From Malonomonas rubra DSM 5091 (GTDB lineage Bacteria; Desulfobacterota; Desulfuromonadia; Desulfuromonadales; Geopsychrobacteraceae), in assembly GCF_900142125.1 (NCBI RefSeq), contig NZ_FQZT01000011.1, forward strand, positions 1 through 64,000: a DNA stretch of 64,000 nt, written 5' to 3'. Below are positions 54,608-63,278 of the stretch, piece by piece. Made by a program: the position numbers and the translations under genes. Numbering within the stretch: the stretch's first letter is position 1; every line of letters starts with the position of its first letter. Under the pieces are notes generated by a model that had not been told where the DNA came from, searched no databases, and saw nothing but the letters and a program-made list of their open reading frames with translations.

Positions 54608-55840
54608 ATGGACGAGAACAACCAAAATCAGCTTCCCGATAACCATGAAGTCGAAGGAGAGCGAGGCCTACCGCCAGTCAACTCCGCAAAGAGAAACAGC
54701 GCATTATCACGCATCGGTATGGTTTTCATAGGCGTTTTGGCCCTCGTTGCCATTCTTGCCGTGAATGGCGTCTTCTCGGAGGAAGAAAAAACCGCTCGCC
54801 CCGGTGATCCAGCAACCGAGGAAAGACGAAAGAAAATCGTTGCCTCAAACCTGCCGGAACTCATAGAGCCGGAGAAAAAGGTCGGGGTGCCCGCCGCTGA
54901 ACCTAAACCGGAACCAGTCAGACCAAAGGTCATCAACACGGGCCTTATCGCCCCCGCGAAACCCGTGAAGCCTGTCTATAAGATCCAGAAGAAAAAGAAA
55001 GTTCTGACTCCCGAAGAACGCCGGATGCTGCCTGGAGTCTTCGCCGATCAAAGTGGCGGAAGAAAATCTCAAAACCAGATCAATACCGCCTCTACACCGA
55101 GTTACGCCGACATCATTTCAGGGCTGCCTGGTTATTCTGCTGCCGCTCCTGCACCATCAGCTCCAAGTGGGTTTGGCTCTGGACCGAAAAGCCCTAAAAG
55201 CAACCTGGATAAAAAGATGCAGCCAACGGTCATGGAAACAGTACAAGCAGCCATCCTTCCTGATCGCAACTTCTTGGTGACCCAAGGCGCTTTCATCGAC
55301 TGCGCACTGGAAACAGCTATCAGCAGCGACCTCCCCGGCTTTACGAGCTGCCGGGTGACCCGTGACGTTTACAGTACCAACGGAAATGTAAAGCTGATCG
55401 ATCGCGGTTCTCGTGTTGTCGGTCAGTATCAAGGGGGTTTACAGCGCGGCAAAGCTCGGATTTTCGCTCTGTGGAACAGAGTGGAGACCCCTTCCGGAGT
55501 TATTGTCTCTCTCGACTCTCCAGGCACTGACGCGCTCGGTCGATCTGGCCATGGCGGACACATCGACACACACTTCTGGGAAAGATTTGGTGGCGCAATC
55601 ATGTTGAGCGTCATTGACGATCTGGGGAGTTATGCCTCCGCAAAAGCCGCTGACGGTGACACACCCATTACTGTCGGCAGTACCAGCGGAACAGCCCAGG
55701 AAGCAGCAGCAATAGCTCTCGAAAACTCGATCAATATTCCTCCCACTCTCTATAAGAACCAAGGCGAACACATCAGCATCTTTGTTGCCCGCGATCTTGA
55801 TTTTAGCCCGGTCTACGACCTAGCTATGTATGAGGAATAA
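54608..55840 (+). CDS. virB10: VirB10-family T4SS core protein
   Basis: 410 residues: cytoplasmic tail, one membrane helix (IGMVFIGVLALVAILAVNGVF, about 37-57), a Pro/Lys-rich linker and the C-terminal beta barrel (about 200-410) with TQGAFIDCALETAISSDLPG and SRVVGQYQGGLQRGKARIFALWNRVETPSGVIV. It spans both membranes. It begins directly after virB9. Confidence 0.96.
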   Translation: MDENNQNQLPDNHEVEGERGLPPVNSAKRNSALSRIGMVFIGVLALVAILAVNGVFSEEEKTARPGDPATEERRKKIVASNLPELIEPEKKVGVPAAEPKPEPVRPKVINTGLIAPAKPVKPVYKIQKKKKVLTPEERRMLPGVFADQSGGRKSQNQINTASTPSYADIISGLPGYSAAAPAPSAPSGFGSGPKSPKSNLDKKMQPTVMETVQAAILPDRNFLVTQGAFIDCALETAISSDLPGFTSCRVTRDVYSTNGNVKLIDRGSRVVGQYQGGLQRGKARIFALWNRVETPSGVIVSLDSPGTDALGRSGHGGHIDTHFWERFGGAIMLSVIDDLGSYASAKAADGDTPITVGSTSGTAQEAAAIALENSINIPPTLYKNQGEHISIFVARDLDFSPVYDLAMYEE

Positions 55841-55842
55841 TC

Positions 55843-56862
55843 ATGACTCCAAGTAAAGCAGCGCCACTCCTTGAATATTTAAAACCGCTGCGCTCATACC
55901 TGGACGATCCGAACGTTACAGAAGTTTGTATCAACTCTCCTGGCCAGATCCTGACCGAAGGCCGGGAGGGGTGGAATTTCCATGAAGCTCCGGGCATGAC
56001 CTTTGAGCGCTGTACTCAGCTCGCCAAGCTGATTGCAACCTTCTCACAGCAAAGCATCGACCAGCAAAACCCGATTATCTCTGCGACACTGCCTCAAGGT
56101 GAGCGGGTGCAGGTTGTTATCCCCCCTGCCGTCAGACCCGGTACGGTTAGCTTGACGATCCGGCGACCGGCCAACGTCATTATGACTCTCGATGATTACG
56201 AGAAAGCCGGTGCTTTTGAGAACGTCAAAGATACAACCTCAGACATCATGGAGCATGAAGAAACTCTCCTAGAGCTAAAAAAGCAACGCCGCTTTAAAGA
56301 ATTTCTGGGACTGGCCGTTAAAGAAAAGCAGAACATCATCGTGTCCGGCTCTACCGGTTCCGGTAAAACTACGCTTATGCGTTCCCTCCTCGGCTTGGTG
56401 CCAACTGATGAGCGCCTCTTGAGTATCGAGAATGTGGACGAACTGAAACTCCACGAATCACACCCGAACAGCGTATCTCTCTTTTACAGCGCGGGCGGTC
56501 AAGGTGTCGCTAACGTCACTCAGCAACATTTGATCGAAAGCGCCCTGCGTATGAAACCGGACAGGGTTTTTCTGGCCGAGCTGATCCGGGGCGATGAGGC
56601 CTTTTATTACCTGCGCAACGTCAATAGCGGCCATCCTGGTTCTATTACCTCGATGCACGCTAACAATGCACGACTTGCTATCGAGCAGCTTGTGTTGTTC
56701 CTGAAAGAATCCGCCAGCGGTTCAACCATGAGCCGTGAAGATATTAAGCAGCTTATTTTCATGTGCGTTGACGTGATTGTTCAGATCAAAAAAATCGGTC
56801 GCAAACGCATTGTCACAGAGATCTATTATGACCCTCTCTTTAAACGACAACTCATGGCTTAA
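55843..56862 (+). CDS. virB11: VirB11-family T4SS ATPase
   Basis: 339 residues, hexameric ATPase. Walker A GSTGSGKTTL at about 168, Walker B RVFLAELIRGDEAFY, and the His box GHPGSITSMHANN (about 265). N-terminal domain begins DDPNVTEVCINSPGQ, the usual start. virD4 starts inside its end. Confidence 0.97.
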   Translation: MTPSKAAPLLEYLKPLRSYLDDPNVTEVCINSPGQILTEGREGWNFHEAPGMTFERCTQLAKLIATFSQQSIDQQNPIISATLPQGERVQVVIPPAVRPGTVSLTIRRPANVIMTLDDYEKAGAFENVKDTTSDIMEHEETLLELKKQRRFKEFLGLAVKEKQNIIVSGSTGSGKTTLMRSLLGLVPTDERLLSIENVDELKLHESHPNSVSLFYSAGGQGVANVTQQHLIESALRMKPDRVFLAELIRGDEAFYYLRNVNSGHPGSITSMHANNARLAIEQLVLFLKESASGSTMSREDIKQLIFMCVDVIVQIKKIGRKRIVTEIYYDPLFKRQLMA

Positions 56863-58702
56863 ACCGCTGCTGTTTGTAGTGGTTACCCTGGTCTGTGCTG
56901 TTCTATGGGTCTACCTGACCGGCGGATTTTTTCTTGCGGTTACAGGCGGGGAATTCAAAGACGCCGACCTTATGACCGCTTACAGCTACTGGTATCACTA
57001 CGCCCAGGACGAAAAAATAAGGTCATGGCTTAGCCTGTCCGCCATTTTTTCCGCGTTAGTTGCAGCGCTGCCTTTAGCGCTCCTGATCATCCCTAAACGC
57101 CGCTCTCTTTACGGCGAGGCTCGCTTTGCTACAGAGTCGGAAATCAGAAAGGCAAAGCTCAAGGCAGAGAAAGGGATTATCGTTGGCAAGAACAAAGGTC
57201 GCTATTTGATCTTTGGCGGTGAAGAGCATGTATTGATGGCCGCACCGACCCGCTCCGGCAAGGGTGTCGGTATGGCTATTCCAAACCTACTTAACTGGGC
57301 CGATAGTGTTGTCGCTCTCGATACCAAGCAAGAGCTTTGGGATATAACCTCTGGTTTCAGATCCAAGCACGGCCAGGACTGTTTTTTGTTTAATCCGGAG
57401 GCCCGCGATTACCGCTCTCATCGCTGGAACCCTCTGCACTATATTTCCGACAATCCGCACTTTCGCATTACCGATATTCAGGCGATCGCCAACATGATCT
57501 TCCCGGAGAACGACCGGGAAGCCCCGATCTGGCAAGCCTCGGCCCGCTCGTTCTTTCTCGGTATTGTTCTCTACTTGCTCGAAACAGAAGGTTTGCCGGT
57601 GTCGTTGGGTGAGGTTTTACGTCAAGCGACTTCCGGTGATGATCTGCACTTCTCAACCATCATCACAGAACGAAACGAACAAGGACAGCCCCTGTCCGGT
57701 GAATGCGTTGCCGCTTTGAGCGACTACCTTAACACCAGCGATTCAACCCGCTCTTCAATCCGCAAAACCTTCACCAGCTCCCTGGAGCTTTGGTTTAACC
57801 CGATAATCGATGCCGCGACGTCTGAGAACGATTTTGACCTACGCGATCTGCGAAAAAAGCGGCAAACAATCTATCTCGGCGTTGCTCCTGGTGCACTTGA
57901 TCGGCTTGGCCCGCTGCTGAATCTTTTCTTTCAGCAGACAATCGAACTGAACACCCGCCAACTCCCGGAACAAAACCCGGAGCTAAAGCATCAAGTCTTG
58001 CTACTTATGGACGAATTTGCCGCCCTCGGACGGATAAATATATTGATGCGTGGCCTGTCCTTCATTGCCGGTTATGGGCTTCGCCTGCTGCCGATCATCC
58101 AGTCCCCTGCACAGATTCGCGAGATATACGGTGTCGATGCCGCCGAGAGCTTCATGGACAATCACGCCCTGCGCGTGATCTTTGCGCCAAAGGGCAATAA
58201 GGACGCTAAGGATATTTCCGAAACGCTCGGTGACACGACAGTTAAAGGGCGCACTCGCTCCCGCAACTTTGGTGGACGCGACAGTAAAAGCATCAGTGAA
58301 TCCGATCAGCGCCGCGCCCTGCTTTTACCGCAAGAGCTGCGAGGACTGGGCCAGGACAACCAAATCATTATCGCCGAGAACTGCCCACCGATCCTCTGCC
58401 GGAAGATCCGTTATTACAAAGAAAAGACCTTTACACACCGGCTGCTCAATCCTCCAGATATTGGCAAACTTGAAATCAGAAAGAGGGACTTCCCTGGGTT
58501 TTCTATGCTAGGCAACAGCCCTGAACCAATGACCGTAGAGCGCGCGATCAAGGCAGAAGATATCGCTGAGATTGACCAGCTTGATATCGAAGACTTCTCC
58601 TGTGATTTTTCATCTGTGGAAGTCCCTACAGGGGAAATTTCCGATCAACAAATGACGAAAATCGTTGATCGCTTTTTTAACGAAATAGAAGCCAGTGTTT
58701 AA
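56828..58702 (+). CDS. virD4: VirD4/TraG-family type IV coupling protein
   Basis: 624 residues, starting inside the virB11 end. Two N-terminal helices (LFVVVTLVCAVLWVYLTGGFF; IFSALVAALPLALLIIP) are followed by the ATPase with Walker A APTRSGKGVGMAIPN (about 139) and Walker B LLLMDEFAALGR (about 390). It brings the relaxase-DNA substrate to the channel. Confidence 0.97.
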   Translation: MTLSLNDNSWLKPLLFVVVTLVCAVLWVYLTGGFFLAVTGGEFKDADLMTAYSYWYHYAQDEKIRSWLSLSAIFSALVAALPLALLIIPKRRSLYGEARFATESEIRKAKLKAEKGIIVGKNKGRYLIFGGEEHVLMAAPTRSGKGVGMAIPNLLNWADSVVALDTKQELWDITSGFRSKHGQDCFLFNPEARDYRSHRWNPLHYISDNPHFRITDIQAIANMIFPENDREAPIWQASARSFFLGIVLYLLETEGLPVSLGEVLRQATSGDDLHFSTIITERNEQGQPLSGECVAALSDYLNTSDSTRSSIRKTFTSSLELWFNPIIDAATSENDFDLRDLRKKRQTIYLGVAPGALDRLGPLLNLFFQQTIELNTRQLPEQNPELKHQVLLLMDEFAALGRINILMRGLSFIAGYGLRLLPIIQSPAQIREIYGVDAAESFMDNHALRVIFAPKGNKDAKDISETLGDTTVKGRTRSRNFGGRDSKSISESDQRRALLLPQELRGLGQDNQIIIAENCPPILCRKIRYYKEKTFTHRLLNPPDIGKLEIRKRDFPGFSMLGNSPEPMTVERAIKAEDIAEIDQLDIEDFSCDFSSVEVPTGEISDQQMTKIVDRFFNEIEASV

Positions 58703-58704
58703 AG

Positions 58705-58722
58705 ATTTCGTACGTACGAAAT
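58705..58722. promoter_or_regulatory. GTACGTAC palindrome, operator copy B
   Basis: ATTTCGTACGTACGAAAT is a perfect 18-bp palindrome located between virD4 and the TrbM-like gene, 24 nt before the ATG. Related sites are at 52815-52832 and, as GTACC units, in the virB promoter. Confidence 0.65.
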
Positions 58723-58746
58723 TTCTTTCACTCTAAAGGAGGCAAA

Positions 58747-59082
58747 ATGTCGAAAAAAACGAGAAACATGATCTTACTCATTTGCGCTGTGGTGGGTTTT
58801 GGGGCTTTTGCCACAAGCAACCTCACTTATGCGAGCTCCGCTGACGATGCTTGTGCGTCTGAACTTTGCCTTTCGGACTATGAGACTGCGACTGAACACG
58901 CTCAGACCTGCAATGAACCAATAAACAACTATTTTAAGATCAAGAAAAAAAAGCATGGAGACTTTAGTGCATCGAGAACCTATAGAGAGCGCAGAAAATA
59001 CCTCTACAAATGTCGGAGCGGCAACAGGCAAGTAAAAGAAGAAATCATGGCTCGGTATGGTTATCTTCCAAGCAAGCCCTAA
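58747..59082 (+). CDS. TrbM/KikA-like conjugal transfer protein
   Basis: 111 residues. Signal peptide (LLICAVVGFGAFATSNLTYA), then the TrbM-like pattern DDACASELCLSDYE ... CNEPINNYFKIKKKKHGDFSASRTYRERRKYLYKC with paired cysteines. Members are periplasmic proteins of conjugative systems. TAAAGGAGG precedes the ATG, and a palindromic operator lies just upstream. Confidence 0.75.
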   Translation: MSKKTRNMILLICAVVGFGAFATSNLTYASSADDACASELCLSDYETATEHAQTCNEPINNYFKIKKKKHGDFSASRTYRERRKYLYKCRSGNRQVKEEIMARYGYLPSKP

Positions 59083-59111
59083 ATTCTCTGGTCACTAAAA
59101 GCGAGAAAATC

Positions 59112-60137
59112 ATGTCAGAAGAGACGCGTCCGCCGCTTGAGTATTTCCATTGGGATAGCCCAGAGTATTACCGCTGGTATGAGTATGGCGGAAAGCCTCG
59201 GAAAACTCCCCTAGATCAAGAGCAGCTATCAGCCTTTCTGCAAAAGGAAAGAGGATATTCTGCGACCGATGCCAAACGAGCGGCGGAGCTATCAGGCGCA
59301 CAACCTAAAGAGAAGGAACAAAACTCTGTAGAGGCTGTGCGCCATCTGAACAAAGAGAAAATTGCTCCTGCAGCAAAGCAGAAAAATTCCGGCAAAAATA
59401 CTGCCGACCTGGAAACCGGGGCGCAACAGGTCGAGACCCAAGAGGCTGTCCCGGAGAGTTACCGAAAAAGTACGGACCTACCAGCCTCAATCCAGAAGCA
59501 CTACCTGCAGGTGGGGGACAAGTTCTTCTATGACAAGCACCCCGACCAGTTAGCATTTCGGGATAAGGGGCATAAGCTCCTAACGAAATCGAGCGGGGCA
59601 ATGATCGCCGCTTCTTTGATCCAGATCGCAAAAGCGAGAGGCTGGACGGAAATAAAAGTTCGTGGTTCTGATGATTTCCGCCGTAATATTTGGCTAAAGG
59701 CAAGCGAGCAGGGCCTAGAAGTCAAAGGGTATGAGCCGAAAGGATCTGATCTTGCGGTATTGGCAAAGCGGTTAAAGCCGATCGACCATACCGAACTAAA
59801 AGAAAAAGAGGCGTTGCCGGTTAAACAACCCGGCATAGAGAAAGAACAGCCGGTTGGCCATCCTGAACGATCAACCAAAGCAAAGGCTATAAGAGATTCA
59901 CGGCCGGAGAAATTGGTCAAAGACTACCCGGACTTAAAAAACGAAGCCGCGACAGTCAAGATCGCTGAGAAAATCGCCGAGCGGTTCCCGAAAAAAGCCG
60001 ATCAGAAGCGCTTTATGAGCCAAGTGAAAAATCGGGTCGCGGATAGGGTTGAGAAGGGCCAGCAAAGCCCGCAGATCAAAGTCCGCGAGGTTCGGCAGAT
60101 GCAAAAAGCCCAAGTCTCCCAGATACAAAAACGCTGA
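59112..60137 (+). CDS. LPD7-domain protein of the conjugative element
   Basis: 341 residues, start MSEETRPP, ribosome site weak; a longer form overlapping the TrbM-like gene is possible. A central LPD7 domain (about 135-215: KFFYDKHPDQLAFRDKGHKLLTKSSGAMIAASLIQIAKARGWTEIKVRGSDDFRRNIWLKASEQGLEVKGYEP) is normally attached to relaxases, primases or other plasmid proteins. No relaxase domain (HxH motif) is present. The charged C-terminus is predicted helical. Probably assists DNA processing for transfer; the exact role is unknown. Confidence 0.75.
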   Translation: MSEETRPPLEYFHWDSPEYYRWYEYGGKPRKTPLDQEQLSAFLQKERGYSATDAKRAAELSGAQPKEKEQNSVEAVRHLNKEKIAPAAKQKNSGKNTADLETGAQQVETQEAVPESYRKSTDLPASIQKHYLQVGDKFFYDKHPDQLAFRDKGHKLLTKSSGAMIAASLIQIAKARGWTEIKVRGSDDFRRNIWLKASEQGLEVKGYEPKGSDLAVLAKRLKPIDHTELKEKEALPVKQPGIEKEQPVGHPERSTKAKAIRDSRPEKLVKDYPDLKNEAATVKIAEKIAERFPKKADQKRFMSQVKNRVADRVEKGQQSPQIKVREVRQMQKAQVSQIQKR

Positions 60138-60471
60138 ATGTGAAGCGCTAAGTTGTAGTAGCTCAAACTTGATCTGACAGTCAGGGTCAGATTAGCTCCT
60201 GTCTCATCAGTTCAAGGAACATATGAGATCCTTTTTGAAGCAACTTATGCGAAGCGCGGATCAGCGAGAACGGGGGCGCTGATGAAGTGTTGAAAACTCC
60301 ATACTTTTGAAACAAACTCTTTTCTGGAATTTAGCATTTTCATACGGGCTATTTATGCACCTCCTGAAATCTCTGCTATTATTTGACATGTTTAATCGTC
60401 TATCATCCAGGCAGTTTAAAGCATTCTTTTTCTGAGATGATCAGTTAACCCGATTGTGCGAGCAAAACTCC
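60138..60471. other. Intergenic region after the transfer operon
   Basis: No gene seen. A hairpin ATCTGAC-AGTCAGG-GTCAGAT (60172-60192) could end the transfer transcript, though no T-tract follows. The first copy of an 18-bp direct repeat is at 60296-60313. Confidence 0.45.
60296..60313 (+). repeat. Direct repeat copy 1 flanking the histidine kinase
   Basis: ACTCCATACTTTTGAAAC; matches 16 of 18 positions with the copy at 62996-63013 in the same orientation, on the other side of the kinase gene. Confidence 0.5.
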
Positions 60472-62892
60472 ATGGAATATTCACTCAAAGAACTTCTAGA
60501 TATTCCCAAATTACGTGACCTGTTGGATTCACTAGATGAACTCCACAGCATGCCCTCCGCCGTCATCGATATCGATGGCAACATTCTTATAGCGACGGCG
60601 TGGCAGGATATCTGCGAAAAATTCCATCGCATCAATCCGGAAACAGAAAAAAAGTGCATTGAGAGCGATCGAAGCATCGAGTCCGACCTAAACCAACAAA
60701 TGCCTCAAGTTATCTATCGCTGCCCAATGGGGCTCGTCGATGCTGCGATGCCAATCGTCGTGGCAGGGAATCATCTCGGCAACGTTTTTACCGGACAGCT
60801 CTTCATCGATCCGCCGGAGGAAGCCTATTTCGCCAACCAGGCACGTCAATACGGTTTTGACGTGCCTGAATACCTGGCAGCGATGAAAAAGGTTCCCTAT
60901 TTTACTGAAGAAACCCTGCGTAAGAATCTGAATTTTATTCATCGGCTTACGCTGATGCTCGCCGAGGAGGGGCTGCAGAATAAACTGTTAAGAGAGAGCG
61001 AAGATCGCTTTCGAGCGTTACATGACGCATCCTTTGGTGGGGTCATTATTCATGAAAAAGGCCTGATACTCGATTGCAATCAAAGCCTGTCGGAAATCAC
61101 AGGTTTTTCCCATGATGAACTTATTGGCATGGACGGGCTTAAGCTGATCGCTCCTGATTCGCTCGATCTGGTATTAAACAATATCAAGAACGGTTATGCA
61201 GAAGCTTATGAAGTTGAAGGTGTTCGCAACGACGGCTCTATCTATCCTCTGGCAATAAGGGGCAAAAATGTGACCTACCAGGGAAGAGAGGTTCGGGTCA
61301 TCGAATTTCGCGACATCAGCGAGCAAAAACAGGCCGAGAATGCTCTACAGGAGAGCGAGAAGCGTTTCCGCGAGTTGATCGAGCAATCGCCTATTGGCCT
61401 TGCCTTGTGTGCCATGGACGGTTCGCTTGTCTCGGTAAATCCTGCCTACGCTAAGATTCTCGGTTACAGCATCGAAGAGACTTTAAGGCTGACCTATTGG
61501 GACATAACGCCGAAAAAATATGCCCCGGATGAACAGCGGCAGTTACGGCAGCTGGAGGCAACCGGACACTACGGCCCCTACGAGAAGGAGTATCGTCACA
61601 AAGATGGACACCTGGTTCCGGTGCGTCTGAACGGCATGATTGTCGTCAGGGACGGTGAAAAGCACATCTGGTCCAGTGTTGAAGATATTACTGTCTTGAA
61701 AAAAGCCGAAGCAGATAAAAATGCACTGATGGAGCAATTACGCCACTCGCAAAAAATGGAGGCTATCGGCACATTGGCCGGAGGCGTTGCTCACGATTTC
61801 AACAACATTCTTTCTGCAATCCTCGGCTACACGGAACTGACCTTACGTAACCCGAACTGCGACACCAAAAGTAGAAAAAATCTTAAACACATTCTCTCCG
61901 CTGCTGAACGAGCCAGAGAACTGGTCAAGCAGATTCTCATGTATAGTCGTAAAGGCGAGAAAAACCTTGAGCTGGTTGAGCTTCACTCGGTGGTACTGGA
62001 AGCGATCAGGCTGCTGAGAAAAACCATTCCTACGACAGTTTCCATTCGGCTGGATATAGATCCAGGAACTGGAACAGTGCGGGGCGATTCGACCCAGATC
62101 CATCAGGTAGTCATGAACCTTTGTACCAATGCCTACCATTCTCTGTCGGAGCAAAGCGGCGAAATCGCAATCAAATTGGACCAGGTCGATGTTGACGCCG
62201 TTACTGCAGCGAAATATCCAAACCTGCGCCAAGGAAGATATGGGCAACTGACTGTTTCAGATAACGGCTCTGGGATGCCCCCAAAGATAATGACCCGGAT
62301 TTTTGACCCGTTCTTTACGACCAAAAAGCAAGGAGAAGGGACGGGTATGGGGCTTGCCGTCACTCATGGTATTGTACAGAGCCACGATGGTGCCATCGGT
62401 GTAGAGAGCGCCGTGGGAGATGGAACAACCTTCAATGTGTTTTTCCCTCTATCCTCTGAGATTCCAAACGGCAAGAAAACTTCTTACGATGCATCGGTTA
62501 ATCAACCAGGATCAGAGCACATTCTTTTGGTTGACGATGAAGCCATGCTGGTCGATTTGGGAAAAGAGACCCTTGAGTCGTTGGGCTACAGAGTGACCGC
62601 CACAACTTCCGCCAATGAAGCGCTGGAACTTTTTCAAGCCAATCCCGATAACTACGATCTGATCGTTACGGACCAAACGATGCCAGAAATGTCGGGAGAT
62701 GTTTTGGCCCAAAAAGCAATGTTGATACGTACCGACCTCCCAGTGCTCATTTGTACCGGCCATAGCGCCGTGTTGAATGCCGAAAAAGCTCAGGCAATAG
62801 GTGTGAAGGCACTACTGATGAAGCCTTTGAATAGTAAAGAGCTAAACAGCGAGATACGAAAAATATTGGAATCGCCAATCGACGGCCAATAG
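60472..62892 (+). CDS. PocR-PAS-PAS hybrid sensor histidine kinase with receiver
   Basis: 806 residues from ATG 60472 (a GTG six codons earlier is also possible). Domains in order: PocR-type sensor (about 5-165, with [28 protein letters not shown]), two PAS domains (about 180-290 and 300-415, [23 protein letters not shown]), HisKA with the phospho-acceptor in [20 protein letters not shown] (about 440), HATPase ([46 protein letters not shown]) and a receiver ([10 protein letters not shown], Asp at about 733 in [12 protein letters not shown]). No membrane helix, so cytoplasmic sensing. The partner regulator is not in the window. Confidence 0.93.
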   Translation: MEYSLKELLDIPKLRDLLDSLDELHSMPSAVIDIDGNILIATAWQDICEKFHRINPETEKKCIESDRSIESDLNQQMPQVIYRCPMGLVDAAMPIVVAGNHLGNVFTGQLFIDPPEEAYFANQARQYGFDVPEYLAAMKKVPYFTEETLRKNLNFIHRLTLMLAEEGLQNKLLRESEDRFRALHDASFGGVIIHEKGLILDCNQSLSEITGFSHDELIGMDGLKLIAPDSLDLVLNNIKNGYAEAYEVEGVRNDGSIYPLAIRGKNVTYQGREVRVIEFRDISEQKQAENALQESEKRFRELIEQSPIGLALCAMDGSLVSVNPAYAKILGYSIEETLRLTYWDITPKKYAPDEQRQLRQLEATGHYGPYEKEYRHKDGHLVPVRLNGMIVVRDGEKHIWSSVEDITVLKKAEADKNALMEQLRHSQKMEAIGTLAGGVAHDFNNILSAILGYTELTLRNPNCDTKSRKNLKHILSAAERARELVKQILMYSRKGEKNLELVELHSVVLEAIRLLRKTIPTTVSIRLDIDPGTGTVRGDSTQIHQVVMNLCTNAYHSLSEQSGEIAIKLDQVDVDAVTAAKYPNLRQGRYGQLTVSDNGSGMPPKIMTRIFDPFFTTKKQGEGTGMGLAVTHGIVQSHDGAIGVESAVGDGTTFNVFFPLSSEIPNGKKTSYDASVNQPGSEHILLVDDEAMLVDLGKETLESLGYRVTATTSANEALELFQANPDNYDLIVTDQTMPEMSGDVLAQKAMLIRTDLPVLICTGHSAVLNAEKAQAIGVKALLMKPLNSKELNSEIRKILESPIDGQ

Positions 62893-62956
62893 CGGGTGTG
62901 AGGAGCATCAATCAAAATAGATTCTTCAAAGTCTATTAAATCGTGACTTAACGATT

Positions 62957-62987
62957 AAGCCGTTGGAGCATTTCCAGCGGCTTTCGT
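62957..62987 (+). terminator. Terminator after the histidine kinase
   Basis: AAGCCGTTGGA (62957-62967) pairs with TCCAGCGGCTT (62973-62983), 11 bp with one G-T wobble, followed by TTCGTGTTT. Located 65 bp after the kinase stop. Confidence 0.7.
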
Positions 62988-62995
62988 GTTTCAGC

Positions 62996-63013
62996 ACTCC
63001 ATAGATTTGAAAC
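62996..63013 (+). repeat. Direct repeat copy 2 flanking the histidine kinase
   Basis: ACTCCATAGATTTGAAAC; see the copy at 60296-60313. Confidence 0.5.
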
Positions 63014-63213
63014 GATGAAGCAGTCAGGTCGCATTGGAATACGGAATATCTAAACCCACAAGCTGAGTCAGCCGACTGTTATCCCTGAAGATCAATGACA
63101 CAAATTAAGGGAAACTCCCAGAATTGACCGACTGCAATAATTCCGCTACATTGGCTAGTGTCTTTCACATGTAGGTTTCTGAGAACCAGGGGGAAACATT
63201 GAACAATATTGAC

Positions 63214-63244
63214 AAGCCATCCGCAGTCGCGCAGATGGCTTTTT
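63214..63244 (+). terminator. Perfect hairpin with T-tract (possible end of a small RNA or leader)
   Basis: AAGCCATC (63214-63221) pairs with GATGGCTT (63234-63241), followed by TTTTT. There is no protein gene ending just upstream (the kinase is already terminated), so it may end a short RNA from the 63014-63213 segment, or act as an attenuator for the gene starting at 63279. Confidence 0.65.
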
Positions 63245-63278
63245 CATATCCTTTAATATCTCTTTGTTTGGGGGCAGG

